From: JBPOFY01 sp049889815
Lineage (GTDB): Bacteria > Verrucomicrobiota > Verrucomicrobiia > Opitutales > Coraliomargaritaceae
Assembly: GCA_049889815.1 (NCBI GenBank)
Contig: JBMHCR010000024.1
Coordinates: forward strand, 1 to 64,000
Direction: 5' to 3'
Length of the DNA: 64,000 bases
Position numbers and translations under genes: made by a program
In this document: piece after piece, positions 1 through 8,459 of the stretch
Numbering within the stretch: position 1 is the stretch's first letter
How the letters are laid out: each line of letters opens with the position of its first letter
Notes under the pieces: generated by a model
Told to the model about the DNA's origin: nothing
Database searches by the model: none
What the model saw: only the letters and a program-made list of their open reading frames with translations

Positions 1-1467
1 CTGCTTTTGTGGATCTATACGCGGCCGCAGTGGAAGCAGGTCTTGGTGGTCGGTATCGGTAGCGGATGGCTCGCTTGGTTTGTGATTTTGATCTGGTTGC
101 GGCATGTCACTTGGTTTGGAACCATCGTACTCTCGGGCATACTCGCGTTGCTGTTTTTGGTTTGGTTGTGTCTTGCTCGTTGGCTTCTGCCGAGCATTGC
201 AGATCGTAGTTTTCTGATACGCGTGATGGGCTTCCTTGGTCTGGCGGGTGCCTGGGTAGTGATTGAATGGTCGCGCACATGGCTGCTCTGGGGTTTCCCG
301 TGGGCGCCGTTGTCTTTGAGTCAGTGGGAGCGTCCCGTTGTATTGCAGATCGCAGCTTGGGCGGGTGCATATGGAGTCTCCTTTTTACTGATCTTCTTCA
401 ACTGCTGTATCGCGCAGACCTTGAGAAATCGGGTGGTGCAGAGGGAGCGTAAGTTATGGCCTGGTTGGCTGAGTCCAGACCTTTATCTGGCAATTGCAGC
501 GCTGGGTGCGTGTATCTATGTATTCTTCAACTCTCTGCCGCAGCGAGATTCAGTCGAAGCACTCTTTACTGCTGCGGTGGTGCAGCCCTATATACCGCCT
601 GAATTGAAATGGGATGCCGACCGCGAACTCGAGAACTTAAGTATTCTTGAAGCACATACGCGGTTGATGGCCGAATGGGAGAGCGATGTGATTCTTTGGC
701 CCGAGGCCGCAACTCCTTGGCCTGTGGTTGGCTATCCAGACATGGCTGTGCGAGTGGAGCGCCTTGGCAATGAGATCGGAATGCCTATCCTGATGGGAAA
801 TCTCGCATGGGATCGAGAAACAGATCTTTGGTACAATGGTGCGTTTCTGTTTGTTCCAGGAGAAGGCGTGCGGGCTGACTTCTATGTGAAGCGTGAGCTG
901 GTGCCCTTTGGCGAGTATGTTCCCGAGCCCTTTGGTTTTATCGATAAGGTGGTGCCTGTAGGCGGATCGTTCGTGCCGGGACGGGATGCTGGATTGATGG
1001 AGCTACCCATTGGAGAGGAGACTTATAGAATCGGCTCTCTCGTATGCTATGAGGATGTTTTTCCAAGTCTCGCACGTGAAAGTGCTCGAGCAGGAGCAGA
1101 GGTCTTTTTTGTCGCTACCAATAATGCGTGGTATGGCGAGGAGGGCGGTGCTCCACAGCACGCTGCGCATTCGGTGCTACGTGCGGTGGAGAATCGCCGC
1201 CCTGTGATGCGTGCCGGCAATGGTGGCTGGAGCGGATGGATCGATTCTTATGGAACCGTACGCGATGTGCTACTCGATGAAAATGGCAGTATCTATTTTC
1301 GAGGCGGAGGAGACTACACTGTCTTCCAGTTTGCCGAATGGCGCGGCCAGCAGAGTTTTTATACCCGCCATGGCGACTGGTTCGTATGGCTGAGTGGAGC
1401 GTTTGTATTTCTAAGTGTGACGGTATGCATCGTAGGGGCGCGACTGGACGCGCCCGTCGAGAGCTAG
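1..1467 (+). CDS. lnt: Apolipoprotein N-acyltransferase (5'-truncated by window edge)
   Basis: Inner-membrane enzyme that transfers a phospholipid acyl chain to the N-terminal cysteine of periplasmic lipoproteins, the last step of lipoprotein maturation. The frame is open to the first base, so the start lies upstream; about 488 codons are present against roughly 510 in E. coli Lnt. The first ~175 residues are hydrophobic membrane segments, followed by a nitrilase-type CN-hydrolase domain (~185-455) and a final membrane segment. The expected Glu-Lys-Cys triad is visible in WPEAATPWP, VKRELVPFGEY and SLVCYEDVF. Oddity: the last eleven codons (VGARLDAPVES) lie in the left arm of a REP palindrome, so the C-terminus appears to be repeat-derived. 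It is followed by the RAYT gene on the same strand. Confidence 0.95.
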   Translation: MLLWIYTRPQWKQVLVVGIGSGWLAWFVILIWLRHVTWFGTIVLSGILALLFLVWLCLARWLLPSIADRSFLIRVMGFLGLAGAWVVIEWSRTWLLWGFPWAPLSLSQWERPVVLQIAAWAGAYGVSFLLIFFNCCIAQTLRNRVVQRERKLWPGWLSPDLYLAIAALGACIYVFFNSLPQRDSVEALFTAAVVQPYIPPELKWDADRELENLSILEAHTRLMAEWESDVILWPEAATPWPVVGYPDMAVRVERLGNEIGMPILMGNLAWDRETDLWYNGAFLFVPGEGVRADFYVKRELVPFGEYVPEPFGFIDKVVPVGGSFVPGRDAGLMELPIGEETYRIGSLVCYEDVFPSLARESARAGAEVFFVATNNAWYGEEGGAPQHAAHSVLRAVENRRPVMRAGNGGWSGWIDSYGTVRDVLLDENGSIYFRGGGDYTVFQFAEWRGQQSFYTRHGDWFVWLSGAFVFLSVTVCIVGARLDAPVES

Positions 1468-1507
1468 GGAAGGTTCCGGCGACGGGCGCATCCAGTTGCG
1501 GCCCTAC
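1432..1507. repeat. REPIN: two inverted REP palindromes (family A)
   Basis: Left arm 1432-1458 begins GTAGGGGCGCGACTGGACG and right arm 1481-1507 is its inverted copy (read backwards it begins GTAGGGCCGCAACTGGATG). The arms differ at only a few positions and are separated by about 22 bases. The left arm is in frame with and inside lnt; the right arm is in the space before the RAYT gene. Paired inverted REPs beside a RAYT gene are the classic REPIN arrangement. A third half-copy closes the RAYT gene and a diverged pair lies at 18504-18578. Confidence 0.85.
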
Positions 1508-1551
1508 AAGTCAAGTCTTGTCGATCGTCTATAGTTTTAATTTGGTTAGGC

Positions 1552-2109
1552 ATGACTCAACTGCCGCGGCGAAAAACGGACCGACTCTATCGGGGACGGG
1601 TATCGATACCTAATGCGCGGTATTTTATTACACTTACGACACGGAATCGGCAGTCGAGCATGCGTTCAAAGTCATTGAAACTCGAACTCTTAGCTGCGAT
1701 GGAAACCCACGAGACTGATGGAGACGTAGTAAACGAATGCGCTGTGATTATGGACGATCACCTGCATTGGTTGTTTGAGCTTAAGGGGCGTCTGAGCTTG
1801 GGCCGAGTTGTTGCGAAATTAAAAACTAAGGCCGTGACAGAGGTCTGCTGGCAGCGTGATTTCTACGATCATCGTTTGCGCCCTGACGAACTGATCGAGC
1901 TCTATGGGCGATATATTTTCATGAATCCTTATCGGGCGAAGCTTTGTAGTGTGGACAAGTTATTTGAGGGCACCCGATTTTGGCGGCCTGAGCATTTTGA
2001 GTTTGTGCGAAGCCTGAATGGCAATGGTGGTCCTCAACCTGAGTGGTTGAGGACCGAAGTGGAGCATCCAGTGGAAGTATTCGTAGGGGCGCGACTGGAA
2101 GTTCCTTAG
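1552..2109 (+). CDS. REP-associated tyrosine transposase (RAYT, IS200-like Y1 family)
   Basis: Single-domain HUH/Y1 nuclease-like protein of 185 residues, the size expected for RAYTs, which are thought to mobilise or process REP sequences as single-stranded DNA. The HUH motif is in IMDDHLHWLF (His70, His72). The probable nucleophilic tyrosine is Tyr121 in RYIFMNPYRAKL, and the linking segment WQRDFYDHRLR is typical of the family. Start ATG is preceded by an AGG-containing stretch (ggttaggc). The gene sits between REP copies: a REPIN upstream, and a half-REP that supplies its last codons (VGARLEVP) and stop. It converges with the downstream outer-membrane gene and overlaps it by four bases. 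The reading frame appears intact. Confidence 0.88.
   Translation: MTQLPRRKTDRLYRGRVSIPNARYFITLTTRNRQSSMRSKSLKLELLAAMETHETDGDVVNECAVIMDDHLHWLFELKGRLSLGRVVAKLKTKAVTEVCWQRDFYDHRLRPDELIELYGRYIFMNPYRAKLCSVDKLFEGTRFWRPEHFEFVRSLNGNGGPQPEWLRTEVEHPVEVFVGARLEVP
2083..2099 (+). repeat. Half REP (family A) forming the 3' end of the RAYT gene
   Basis: GTAGGGGCGCGACTGGA, identical over 17 bases to the start of the REP arm at the end of lnt, and in the same reading frame. The RAYT protein therefore ends VGARLEVP and Lnt ends VGARLDAPVES. No inverted partner follows; the sequence runs directly into the stop and the convergent gene. Confidence 0.85.
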
Positions 2110-2930
2110 AACACAAAACCCACCCCCACACTGATACGGTCCCCGTTGCCGTGGTCGGGCGTGTGGGTGCTGACTCTAGAAACCACATCGTGCTTCCATT
2201 CGATACGGGTGTGGACGTGGTCGCTCCAGCGCCAGTAAAGCGCTGGCCCTGTTGATGCTGTGAAGGCGTTGTCGTCGTCCCACTTTAGATCGGTCTCGAT
2301 GAGTAGCTGCATGTTGTCACGTGCGTTCCAGCCGAGATCAACCGTATAGCTCCACTCTGTCGGTTCCACTTGCTCAAAGACCCAGAAACTCGCACCGGTA
2401 GCAAAGAACCAATTGTAAGTCTCGGTTTCATAGCCTAAAAATGCCCCGGCACCCCATACACGATCCGGCACAGAGTAACCGTCGTTTTTTTCACCAAGTG
2501 GCACGCGGATTTGTGGGGCGAGCGTCCAGCTACCGCTGCGAGCTGCGAGATTGAAATATTGCTTCAACGGGAGCGCTACAGTTAGATCGCCGATCCCTGA
2601 ATCGTGCTGCACGATCTTGTTGCGGTTCTCATCCAGCACTTCGCGGCGTGCATCGACGATGTAGGGTAATTTAAAGGTCATCCGTATCGAGCGATCCCAA
2701 GTGTAGACACCTTCGAGATGTAGCTTGGAAATATCTTCGGTAAAGCCTCTGCCGAGCACGTCGCTACCCTGTTTTAGATCGCTGCGGTGGATGTGTTCCG
2801 CGCGAACTTGAAAGCCGTAACCACCGTCCCAGCGCGGCATCATGTTCATGATCGGTTGGTCGGCGTGAGAGGTGTAGGGCAGAGCGCACACGCCTAGGAG
2901 TGTGATTTTAATGAGGGAGTGCGGTTGCAT
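2106..2930 (-). CDS. Outer-membrane beta-barrel protein, transporter-like
   Basis: Exported protein of 274 residues with a Sec signal peptide (hydrophobic run then ALPYTSHADQ). The mature part alternates polar and aromatic residues as expected for beta strands, and it ends in VGVGFVF, a C-terminal aromatic typical of outer-membrane barrels. The general look is that of the 'transporter/MetA-pathway' outer-membrane family, but no specific substrate can be read. Its start overlaps the stop of the upstream HMA-like gene by one base (TAATG), so the two are probably translationally coupled and may share a metal-related role. The 3' end overlaps the RAYT stop by four bases on the other strand. Confidence 0.7.
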   Translation of the reverse strand: MQPHSLIKITLLGVCALPYTSHADQPIMNMMPRWDGGYGFQVRAEHIHRSDLKQGSDVLGRGFTEDISKLHLEGVYTWDRSIRMTFKLPYIVDARREVLDENRNKIVQHDSGIGDLTVALPLKQYFNLAARSGSWTLAPQIRVPLGEKNDGYSVPDRVWGAGAFLGYETETYNWFFATGASFWVFEQVEPTEWSYTVDLGWNARDNMQLLIETDLKWDDDNAFTASTGPALYWRWSDHVHTRIEWKHDVVSRVSTHTPDHGNGDRISVGVGFVF

Positions 2931-3343
2931 TATTCGGCCTCCTTATAAGTCATCAATTGAACAGCTTCACCATCCCACTTATAGTAATGAGTGGATTCGT
3001 AGCCCGCCTTGTCGACCGCCTTGCGAACGGTTTCGATGTTGTATTCGAAGCCTGGTTTGAAGGCGATCAACACTAGCTGGTTTTTTGCGTCGAGCTGCAT
3101 GCCGTCATTGAGGTGGGCTTTATCGATACCATCGAGTTTACCGATGTGGATGCGGAGCCCGATGCCGCAGGAGGAGCAGACGAGGCCGCGTGAGTAGATG
3201 GCCACTTGATTTGGCTTCTGATTTAGATGTGTCTGAGCGCTTTCAAGACGTAACTCGTCAGTGGTGACTTTGAACTGAGCTCGCGCTTGGAGGAAATTCA
3301 ATGCACTGACTGTTAGCAGCGCGGTAAGTAATAAATGTTTCAT
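2930..3343 (-). CDS. Exported HMA-like CxxC protein
   Basis: A 137-residue protein with a signal peptide (ending near LQARAQ) and a short heavy-metal-associated-like domain from about residue 46. The metal-binding motif CSSC (Cys56, Cys59) sits in GLVCSSCGIGLR, and the tail GYESTHYYKW resembles the last strand of HMA folds. Free-standing periplasmic HMA proteins usually bind Cu(I), Hg(II) or a related soft metal; the metal is not determinable here. It is followed by the coupled outer-membrane gene and preceded by a Cys/His-rich exported protein, which supports a metal-handling group. Confidence 0.72.
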   Translation of the reverse strand: MKHLLLTALLTVSALNFLQARAQFKVTTDELRLESAQTHLNQKPNQVAIYSRGLVCSSCGIGLRIHIGKLDGIDKAHLNDGMQLDAKNQLVLIAFKPGFEYNIETVRKAVDKAGYESTHYYKWDGEAVQLMTYKEAE

Positions 3344-3401
3344 GATAATAAAGATGTTGAATCGGTGCCACGCTATGATTTTGGCGGGGATACCTGAACA
3401 A

Positions 3402-3417
3402 AGAGCCCCGAGGGCTC
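3402..3417 (-). terminator. Hairpin between the Cys/His-rich gene and the HMA-like gene
   Basis: GAGCCC and GGGCTC form a perfect six-base stem around a three-base loop. On the minus strand it is followed by CTTTGTTC, only a weak T-run. It lies after the stop of the Cys/His-rich gene and before the HMA-like gene, so it may terminate or attenuate transcription between them. Confidence 0.4.
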
Positions 3418-3440
3418 CCGGCTTTATTTATTATCGTGGA

Positions 3441-3809
3441 TCACAGTCTCCAGACACAGTTAATGTGTGAGTAGGGTATTGGTGGTGGTCCGGTGTCGCT
3501 CAGTATACGTTGCGACGATTTTTCGAAATCGGTCGAAAGTGAAAGGTCGATGGTCGCTACGAGTGGCTGACTGATCGATGTCTTTGGCGTGCTGTTTTCG
3601 AATACGAACACTGCTTCGTGGTGGTGTTCGTCGATTGCACATTCAGAGGAACAGTCTCCTGTTTGGGTGCTGCAGCAAGTATTTGAATGTTCGACTCCGG
3701 CGCAGCAACTGTGAGCACTGGTGTAGTTGCAAAGATAATCCACGCATACTGTGGCGTGTCCTTGGAGGACAAACACAAAACAGAGCCCTATGCAGAATGC
3801 CGATTTCAT
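3441..3809 (-). CDS. Small exported Cys/His-rich protein, possible metal binder
   Basis: No family recognised. The 122-residue protein has a signal peptide (about residues 1-19) and then a Cys-dense segment with CC pairs at 35-36 and 45-46, further cysteines at 22, 27, 53 and 57, and an HHH run at 62-64. The C-terminal half is low in cysteine and ends INCVWRL. The cysteine and histidine pattern suggests extracytoplasmic metal binding, inferred from composition and from the HMA-like neighbour downstream. Disulfide-bonded structure is an alternative. An intact start, stop and signal peptide support a real gene. Confidence 0.55.
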   Translation of the reverse strand: MKSAFCIGLCFVFVLQGHATVCVDYLCNYTSAHSCCAGVEHSNTCCSTQTGDCSSECAIDEHHHEAVFVFENSTPKTSISQPLVATIDLSLSTDFEKSSQRILSDTGPPPIPYSHINCVWRL

Positions 3810-3862
3810 AACTTACAAGGCTAAGATAGGATGACTATCGGCGGAGTCAAGTTCCCAGCATT

Positions 3863-4888
3863 CTACTGAATGCGGGCAAGTTGCGCGCGCACAAGCTCGG
3901 CGATCCTTTGCATCGCTGCGACCGGCGGTAGGTCTTGATAGGGCTCAACGGCGTCTGTGGCTTTGGCGAGTTGTGCTTCAAATTCCGCGACCACCTCTTC
4001 GAAAATCGGGAAGTCGTGCAAGCGCTTGGTGAAGTCCGAGGCGACACTTTTATCACCTGCTTTGAAACGTGCGAGCAATGCATCTCCCTCCGCTTTTGGA
4101 AGTTTTTCGAGAAGTAGCAGTAGTGGGAGTGTGAATTTTCCTTTGTCGAGGTCCGTGCCGAGCGTTTTGCCAATCATGGATTCGTTGGCGTAGAGGTCGA
4201 CGAGATCGTCGAAGATCTGGTAGGCGATCCCGACGTGGCACCCAAACAGGCCAGCTGCTTCGCAGAACGCCTCTGGATAGCCAACGACCTTTGCGCCGAG
4301 GCGGCAGGCTACCTCGAAGAGCTCAGCAGTTTTCAGCTGAATAACGCGGTAATAGAACTCGCGGCTGTAGTTGACCTTGCCGCGTTGATAGGTCTGCGCG
4401 ATCTCACCCGCGCAGACGTGAGCAGTCGCCTGCGCGACCGATCGGCAGACTTCCGTGGTTTCAAATTCAGCAGCCAGCTTGAGGGCGTGGGAGAAGAGCA
4501 CATCTCCGATCAATACTGCGGCCGCAGGGCCAAACTTTTTGGCTGCCGTTTCTTGGCGGTGGCGAGTATCGGCTTCGTCGAGAATATCGTCGTGCACAAG
4601 AGTCGCCAGATGGACAAGTTCAATCACAGATCCGAGACGGATCAATTTATCCGAGCATGCCTCGTCCGGACCCTTCCAGCCGCTGTAGGCAACTAGCATC
4701 GGGCGCAGGCGCTTGCCACTGTGCCCGAAAACGTAGCGAACGTGTTCTTGAATCTCGGGCTCCAGCTCGGTTACCTGCGACTGTAAAAATCGGTCAAGCT
4801 CGTCCAGGTAGGGTTTTACCGGTTGATAGACTTCGGCAAATCCTGCTGCAGCCACTTTATCGGCTTCGGATTGTGAGAGTATAGTCAT
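3863..4888 (-). CDS. ispB: Trans-polyprenyl diphosphate synthase (long-chain type)
   Basis: Condenses isopentenyl diphosphate onto an allylic primer to make the polyprenyl tail of a quinone (IspB/HepT/SdsA group). Both Asp-rich motifs are present: HDDILDEADTRHR (first) and YQIFDDLVDLY (second), along with GKRLRP near the N-terminus and GKTLGTDLDKGK near the C-terminus. The start chosen is the ATG giving MTILSQSEADK; a start 20 codons upstream would overlap the preceding hydrolase gene and adds an unrelated peptide. The product is 341 residues. The exact chain length cannot be read by eye. Confidence 0.9.
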   Translation of the reverse strand: MTILSQSEADKVAAAGFAEVYQPVKPYLDELDRFLQSQVTELEPEIQEHVRYVFGHSGKRLRPMLVAYSGWKGPDEACSDKLIRLGSVIELVHLATLVHDDILDEADTRHRQETAAKKFGPAAAVLIGDVLFSHALKLAAEFETTEVCRSVAQATAHVCAGEIAQTYQRGKVNYSREFYYRVIQLKTAELFEVACRLGAKVVGYPEAFCEAAGLFGCHVGIAYQIFDDLVDLYANESMIGKTLGTDLDKGKFTLPLLLLLEKLPKAEGDALLARFKAGDKSVASDFTKRLHDFPIFEEVVAEFEAQLAKATDAVEPYQDLPPVAAMQRIAELVRAQLARIQ

Positions 4889-4938
4889 TGTTGGGAAACA
4901 AATGCGACTGGCGCGAATGTGCAAAGCGAAACGGTTGA

Positions 4939-5709
4939 TTAGAGCCACCCCTTTAAGGCATCCAGGAAGCCTTTACGGTCTTCAACGTGCACATTGTGGC
5001 CTGCGTTGGGCAACTTCACTACCTTCATGCTGGTGAAGTAGTCGCGCATATCTTTCAGGTCCTCGTCTTCCACGAAATCGGATTTGCCGCCGACAATTAG
5101 TAGCGTCTGGCCGTTGAACGACTGATCGCCCTTGAGTGAATTTTGCCGTAATACCTGCAGGCTGGCATGGAGCACTTCCAGATTGATCTGCCATTTGTAG
5201 CCGAATTCGCCGCTTACGAGGTTCGTCATTAGGAACTGTCGCATCGCCCAGTCCGGCACCATTGGCTTGAGCAGTTCTTCTGCTTCCTTGCGATTGGTCA
5301 CCGATCCTGCTGGCACTCGTTTCATCGCGCGAAACTCGGTGTCGTGATAGGGCGGATAAGCTTTGGTCGCGATATCGACAATCACTAGCTTCTTCACTTG
5401 GGCTGGGTTCTCGCAGGCAAACTTCATGGCAATTTTGCCGCCCAGGCTGTGGCCCATTAGATAGCAGCTTTGGATGTCATTGTCTCTAAAATACTGCTTC
5501 AAATCAGCGATCAGTTCCGACCAGCGCATGGTGTCAGCGTGCGGAGAGCTTCCATGATTGCGTAGATCCAATGCATGCACATCGAACCGTTCCTTCAGGG
5601 CTTTTCCGATAGTGGACCAGTTGCGCGAGGCCCCCAGCAGCCCATGCAGGATGACAAGCGCGGGCTTGGATGGATTTTCGAAACGGAGGGAATTGAGCTT
5701 AACAGCCAT
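4939..5709 (-). CDS. Alpha/beta hydrolase, YbfF-type esterase
   Basis: Cytoplasmic serine hydrolase of 256 residues. The nucleophile elbow is GHSLGG, the oxyanion segment is VILHGLLGASRNW, the acid is probably Asp in GGKSDFVED and the histidine is in NAGHNVHVE. The HGLLGS-type start and the DLRNHGSSPH segment resemble E. coli YbfF and related acyl-CoA/carboxyl esterases. It lies about 50 bases upstream of the polyprenyl synthase on the same strand, so the two may be co-transcribed. It is divergent from mutS; the roughly 105 bases between them should hold both promoters. Substrate unknown. Confidence 0.85.
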   Translation of the reverse strand: MAVKLNSLRFENPSKPALVILHGLLGASRNWSTIGKALKERFDVHALDLRNHGSSPHADTMRWSELIADLKQYFRDNDIQSCYLMGHSLGGKIAMKFACENPAQVKKLVIVDIATKAYPPYHDTEFRAMKRVPAGSVTNRKEAEELLKPMVPDWAMRQFLMTNLVSGEFGYKWQINLEVLHASLQVLRQNSLKGDQSFNGQTLLIVGGKSDFVEDEDLKDMRDYFTSMKVVKLPNAGHNVHVEDRKGFLDALKGWL

Positions 5710-5814
5710 AGGTCGGCTTGAAGATGACGGCAGGACTTCGACAGGAAAGCAAATTTCTACTTTTATTCATGTTCAATCATGTGCATTCGTGGTTAAATTT
5801 CCTCGTTACTCGAA

Positions 5815-8388
5815 ATGTCTGCCGATAAACCCAAGAAACTGACCCCAATGATGCAGCAGTGGCACGAGATTCGTGCTAAGCTCGCGGATGATACGCTGCT
5901 CATGTTTCGTCTGGGGGATTTCTACGAGATTTTTCAACAGGACGCAGAGTGGGGCGCCAAGTTGCTCGGTATCACGCTGACGCATCGCCATGGTATGCCA
6001 ATGGCAGGCATTCCGTTTCATGCGGCAGATGGCTATATTCAGAAGTTGCTCGATCAGGGAGTGAAGATCGCGATTTGCGATCAGGTGGAAACGCCGCAAG
6101 CGGGGAAACTGGTGAAGCGCGAGCTCACGCGGATCATCACGCCGGGCACACGCCTTGCAGACACGCAGATCGACGCGCAGCGAAACCACTTTTTACTCTC
6201 TCTGATTATGGAGAAAAAAGGGCTGCAAGCCTCATGGCTCGATCTCACCACCGGTGAGTTCTTTATCGCATCAGAAGCCCAGCCTGAAAATCTATTTGCT
6301 GCGTTTGAGAGTCTCGACCCCCGAGAGATTATCGTGCCAGAGAATGCCGCACAGCAATGGAGTCTGCCACATGTGCACGAGGGCTTCCATGAATTGTATG
6401 AGCATCTGTGTGATGGACGAGCAGTGACGGCGATTCCTGATTATCATTTTGATGTGACCTCCGGCACTCAATCCGTGATGGAGGCGTTGGGTGTGTTGAA
6501 CCTGGAAGGCTTTGGTGTTTCGCAAGAGCATGCTGCGCTGGGTGCTGCAGGTGCATTGGTCCATTACGCAACCGAGACGCTTTGTGCGAAGCCAGAGAAC
6601 CTACGAAAAATTCGCGAGTATAGCACCGAGAAGACCTTGTTGCTCGACCCTGCAACGCTTCGCAATTTGGAGATCTTTAAATCGGCTGCTAATACGCGCG
6701 AGGGCTCTTTGCTGGCTGCTATGGACAGCACCAGCACCCCCGCGGGTGCGCGCCTCTTGGAGCGCTGGCTGTGCTCACCCGAACTGGACCTCGCTGAAAT
6801 TGAGCGTCGCCAAAATTGCGTGCAGGAGTTCGTAAGTGCGCCGGGACTCTCGACCGAGCTGCAGCAGTTGCTGCGCGGCATTCGTGACATTGAGCGCATC
6901 CTTGGGCGCTTGCAAAACCGCATGCGCAATCCGCGCGAGCTAGGCGGCGTGCGCGACACCCTGGAGGCTTTGCCTGCAATCGCAGGCACTCTACTTGAGT
7001 TTCCCGATACACCTGTTGCCGCAATCGCAGAACGTATTCACAATTTTGATACGTTGACCGATGAGCTCGCGCGTGGTTTGGCGGATGAGTTACCCGGAAA
7101 GATCGATGACGGCGGCACAATTCGTGACGGCTATGATGAAGAGCTGGATAATTTTCGTAGCCTGACCCGCGACAGTCAGAAGTGGCTCGCCGAGTTTGAA
7201 CTTTCAGAGCAGGAACGCACCGGGATTAAAAATTTACGCATTCGGTTTAATGGGGCGTTCGGGTATTTCATCGAGGTGACCAAGGCAAACATTGCATTGG
7301 TTCCAGAAGATTATGTGCGCAAGCAGACGATGAAGAATGCCGAGCGTTATACGACTGACAATCTGAAAGAGCGTGAACGCGAAATTCTGAGTGCCGATGA
7401 AAAGGCGCTAGGCCGTGAAGATGCCCTCTTCTTGGGCTTGATTGCTAAGATCCTTGAGTATGCCGACGACTTGAAAGAAACCGCAGCCGCACTTGCTGAA
7501 ATCGATGTTTTTATCGGTTGGGGAGTGCTTGCTCGGGAGTGGGACTACTGCAAGCCCGAGCTCGATCACTCGGATGCGCTTTTGATTGATCAGGGGCGCC
7601 ATCCCGTGGTTGAGCAAATGTTGCGTCAGCAGCGCTTAGGTCTGGCGGGTGCACATGCTTTTGTGCCTAACGATTGTCGCCTCTCCAGTTCGGCTGAAGT
7701 AGAGGATGCACCTCAAATTGCCTTGATCACCGGTCCGAACATGGCAGGTAAATCGACTTACATCCGTCAGGTTGCGTTGATTGTGCTGATGGCACAATCG
7801 GGCTCATGGGTGCCGGCACGTAGTTGTCGCATCGGTTTGGTGGATCGTATTTTCTCTCGTGTGGGCGCAAGCGATGAGCTGGCACGTGGCAACTCGACTT
7901 TCATGGTCGAGATGAACGAGACTGCGAATATCCTGAACAATGCGACGGCGCGCAGTTTGGTGATTCTCGATGAGATCGGCCGCGGCACCAGCACCTACGA
8001 TGGGCTGTCGATTGCATGGGCGGTGATTGAGCACCTGCATCCAAAAGACGCCGACGGCCCTCGAACCTTATTTGCTACGCACTACCACGAGTTGACACAG
8101 CTCGCCAAGACACTCGACCGCCTAGAGAATTACTCGGTCGCGGTAAAAGAGTGGAACGATGAAATCATCTTTGTGCGCCAAGTGATCAAGGGTGCTGCGG
8201 ACCGCTCTTACGGTATTCAGGTGGCGCGACTCGCAGGTCTTCCAACAAACGTCATCGACCGCGCCAAAACAATACTTGAGCGCCTCGAGGCCGACGATTC
8301 TTCGCACAATTTGCTACGCAAGCGCCTGAAGAAAGAGAAAGTGGGCGACGATACTCAGGAAGAGGACGATCAGTTAGCGTTGTTTTAA
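5815..8388 (+). CDS. mutS: DNA mismatch repair ATPase MutS
   Basis: Binds base mismatches and small loops and starts methyl- or nick-directed repair with MutL. At 857 residues it is of normal length. The N-terminal mismatch-binding Phe-x-Glu appears in GDFYEIF. The C-terminal ATPase has Walker A GPNMAGKSTYIRQ, Walker B LVILDEIGRGTSTYDG and the ATHYHELTQL segment, followed by the helix-turn-helix dimer region. The start ATG gives MSADKPKKLTPMMQQW, matching the usual MutS N-terminus. No mutL is in the window. A palindromic repeat pair follows the stop immediately. Confidence 0.98.
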   Translation: MSADKPKKLTPMMQQWHEIRAKLADDTLLMFRLGDFYEIFQQDAEWGAKLLGITLTHRHGMPMAGIPFHAADGYIQKLLDQGVKIAICDQVETPQAGKLVKRELTRIITPGTRLADTQIDAQRNHFLLSLIMEKKGLQASWLDLTTGEFFIASEAQPENLFAAFESLDPREIIVPENAAQQWSLPHVHEGFHELYEHLCDGRAVTAIPDYHFDVTSGTQSVMEALGVLNLEGFGVSQEHAALGAAGALVHYATETLCAKPENLRKIREYSTEKTLLLDPATLRNLEIFKSAANTREGSLLAAMDSTSTPAGARLLERWLCSPELDLAEIERRQNCVQEFVSAPGLSTELQQLLRGIRDIERILGRLQNRMRNPRELGGVRDTLEALPAIAGTLLEFPDTPVAAIAERIHNFDTLTDELARGLADELPGKIDDGGTIRDGYDEELDNFRSLTRDSQKWLAEFELSEQERTGIKNLRIRFNGAFGYFIEVTKANIALVPEDYVRKQTMKNAERYTTDNLKEREREILSADEKALGREDALFLGLIAKILEYADDLKETAAALAEIDVFIGWGVLAREWDYCKPELDHSDALLIDQGRHPVVEQMLRQQRLGLAGAHAFVPNDCRLSSSAEVEDAPQIALITGPNMAGKSTYIRQVALIVLMAQSGSWVPARSCRIGLVDRIFSRVGASDELARGNSTFMVEMNETANILNNATARSLVILDEIGRGTSTYDGLSIAWAVIEHLHPKDADGPRTLFATHYHELTQLAKTLDRLENYSVAVKEWNDEIIFVRQVIKGAADRSYGIQVARLAGLPTNVIDRAKTILERLEADDSSHNLLRKRLKKEKVGDDTQEEDDQLALF

Positions 8389-8453
8389 GTGAGACAGACA
8401 TTCTTGTCTGTCCTGTCTATGGAGGACTTAACAGGCAGGAATGCCTGTTGCAC
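8389..8453. repeat. Inverted pair of short palindromes (family B) between convergent genes
   Basis: Left arm 8389-8413 contains ACAGACA-TTCT-TGTCTGT, a perfect seven-base stem. Right arm 8430-8453 contains ACAGGCA-GGAA-TGCCTGT, also seven bases, and is the inverted counterpart of the left arm (GTGnnACAGrCATTCyTG...). The unit is unrelated in sequence to the REPs near the RAYT. It fills the space between the mutS stop and the convergent lysA stop, where it could act as a bidirectional terminator. Confidence 0.75.
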
Positions 8454-8459
8454 AGCAGG

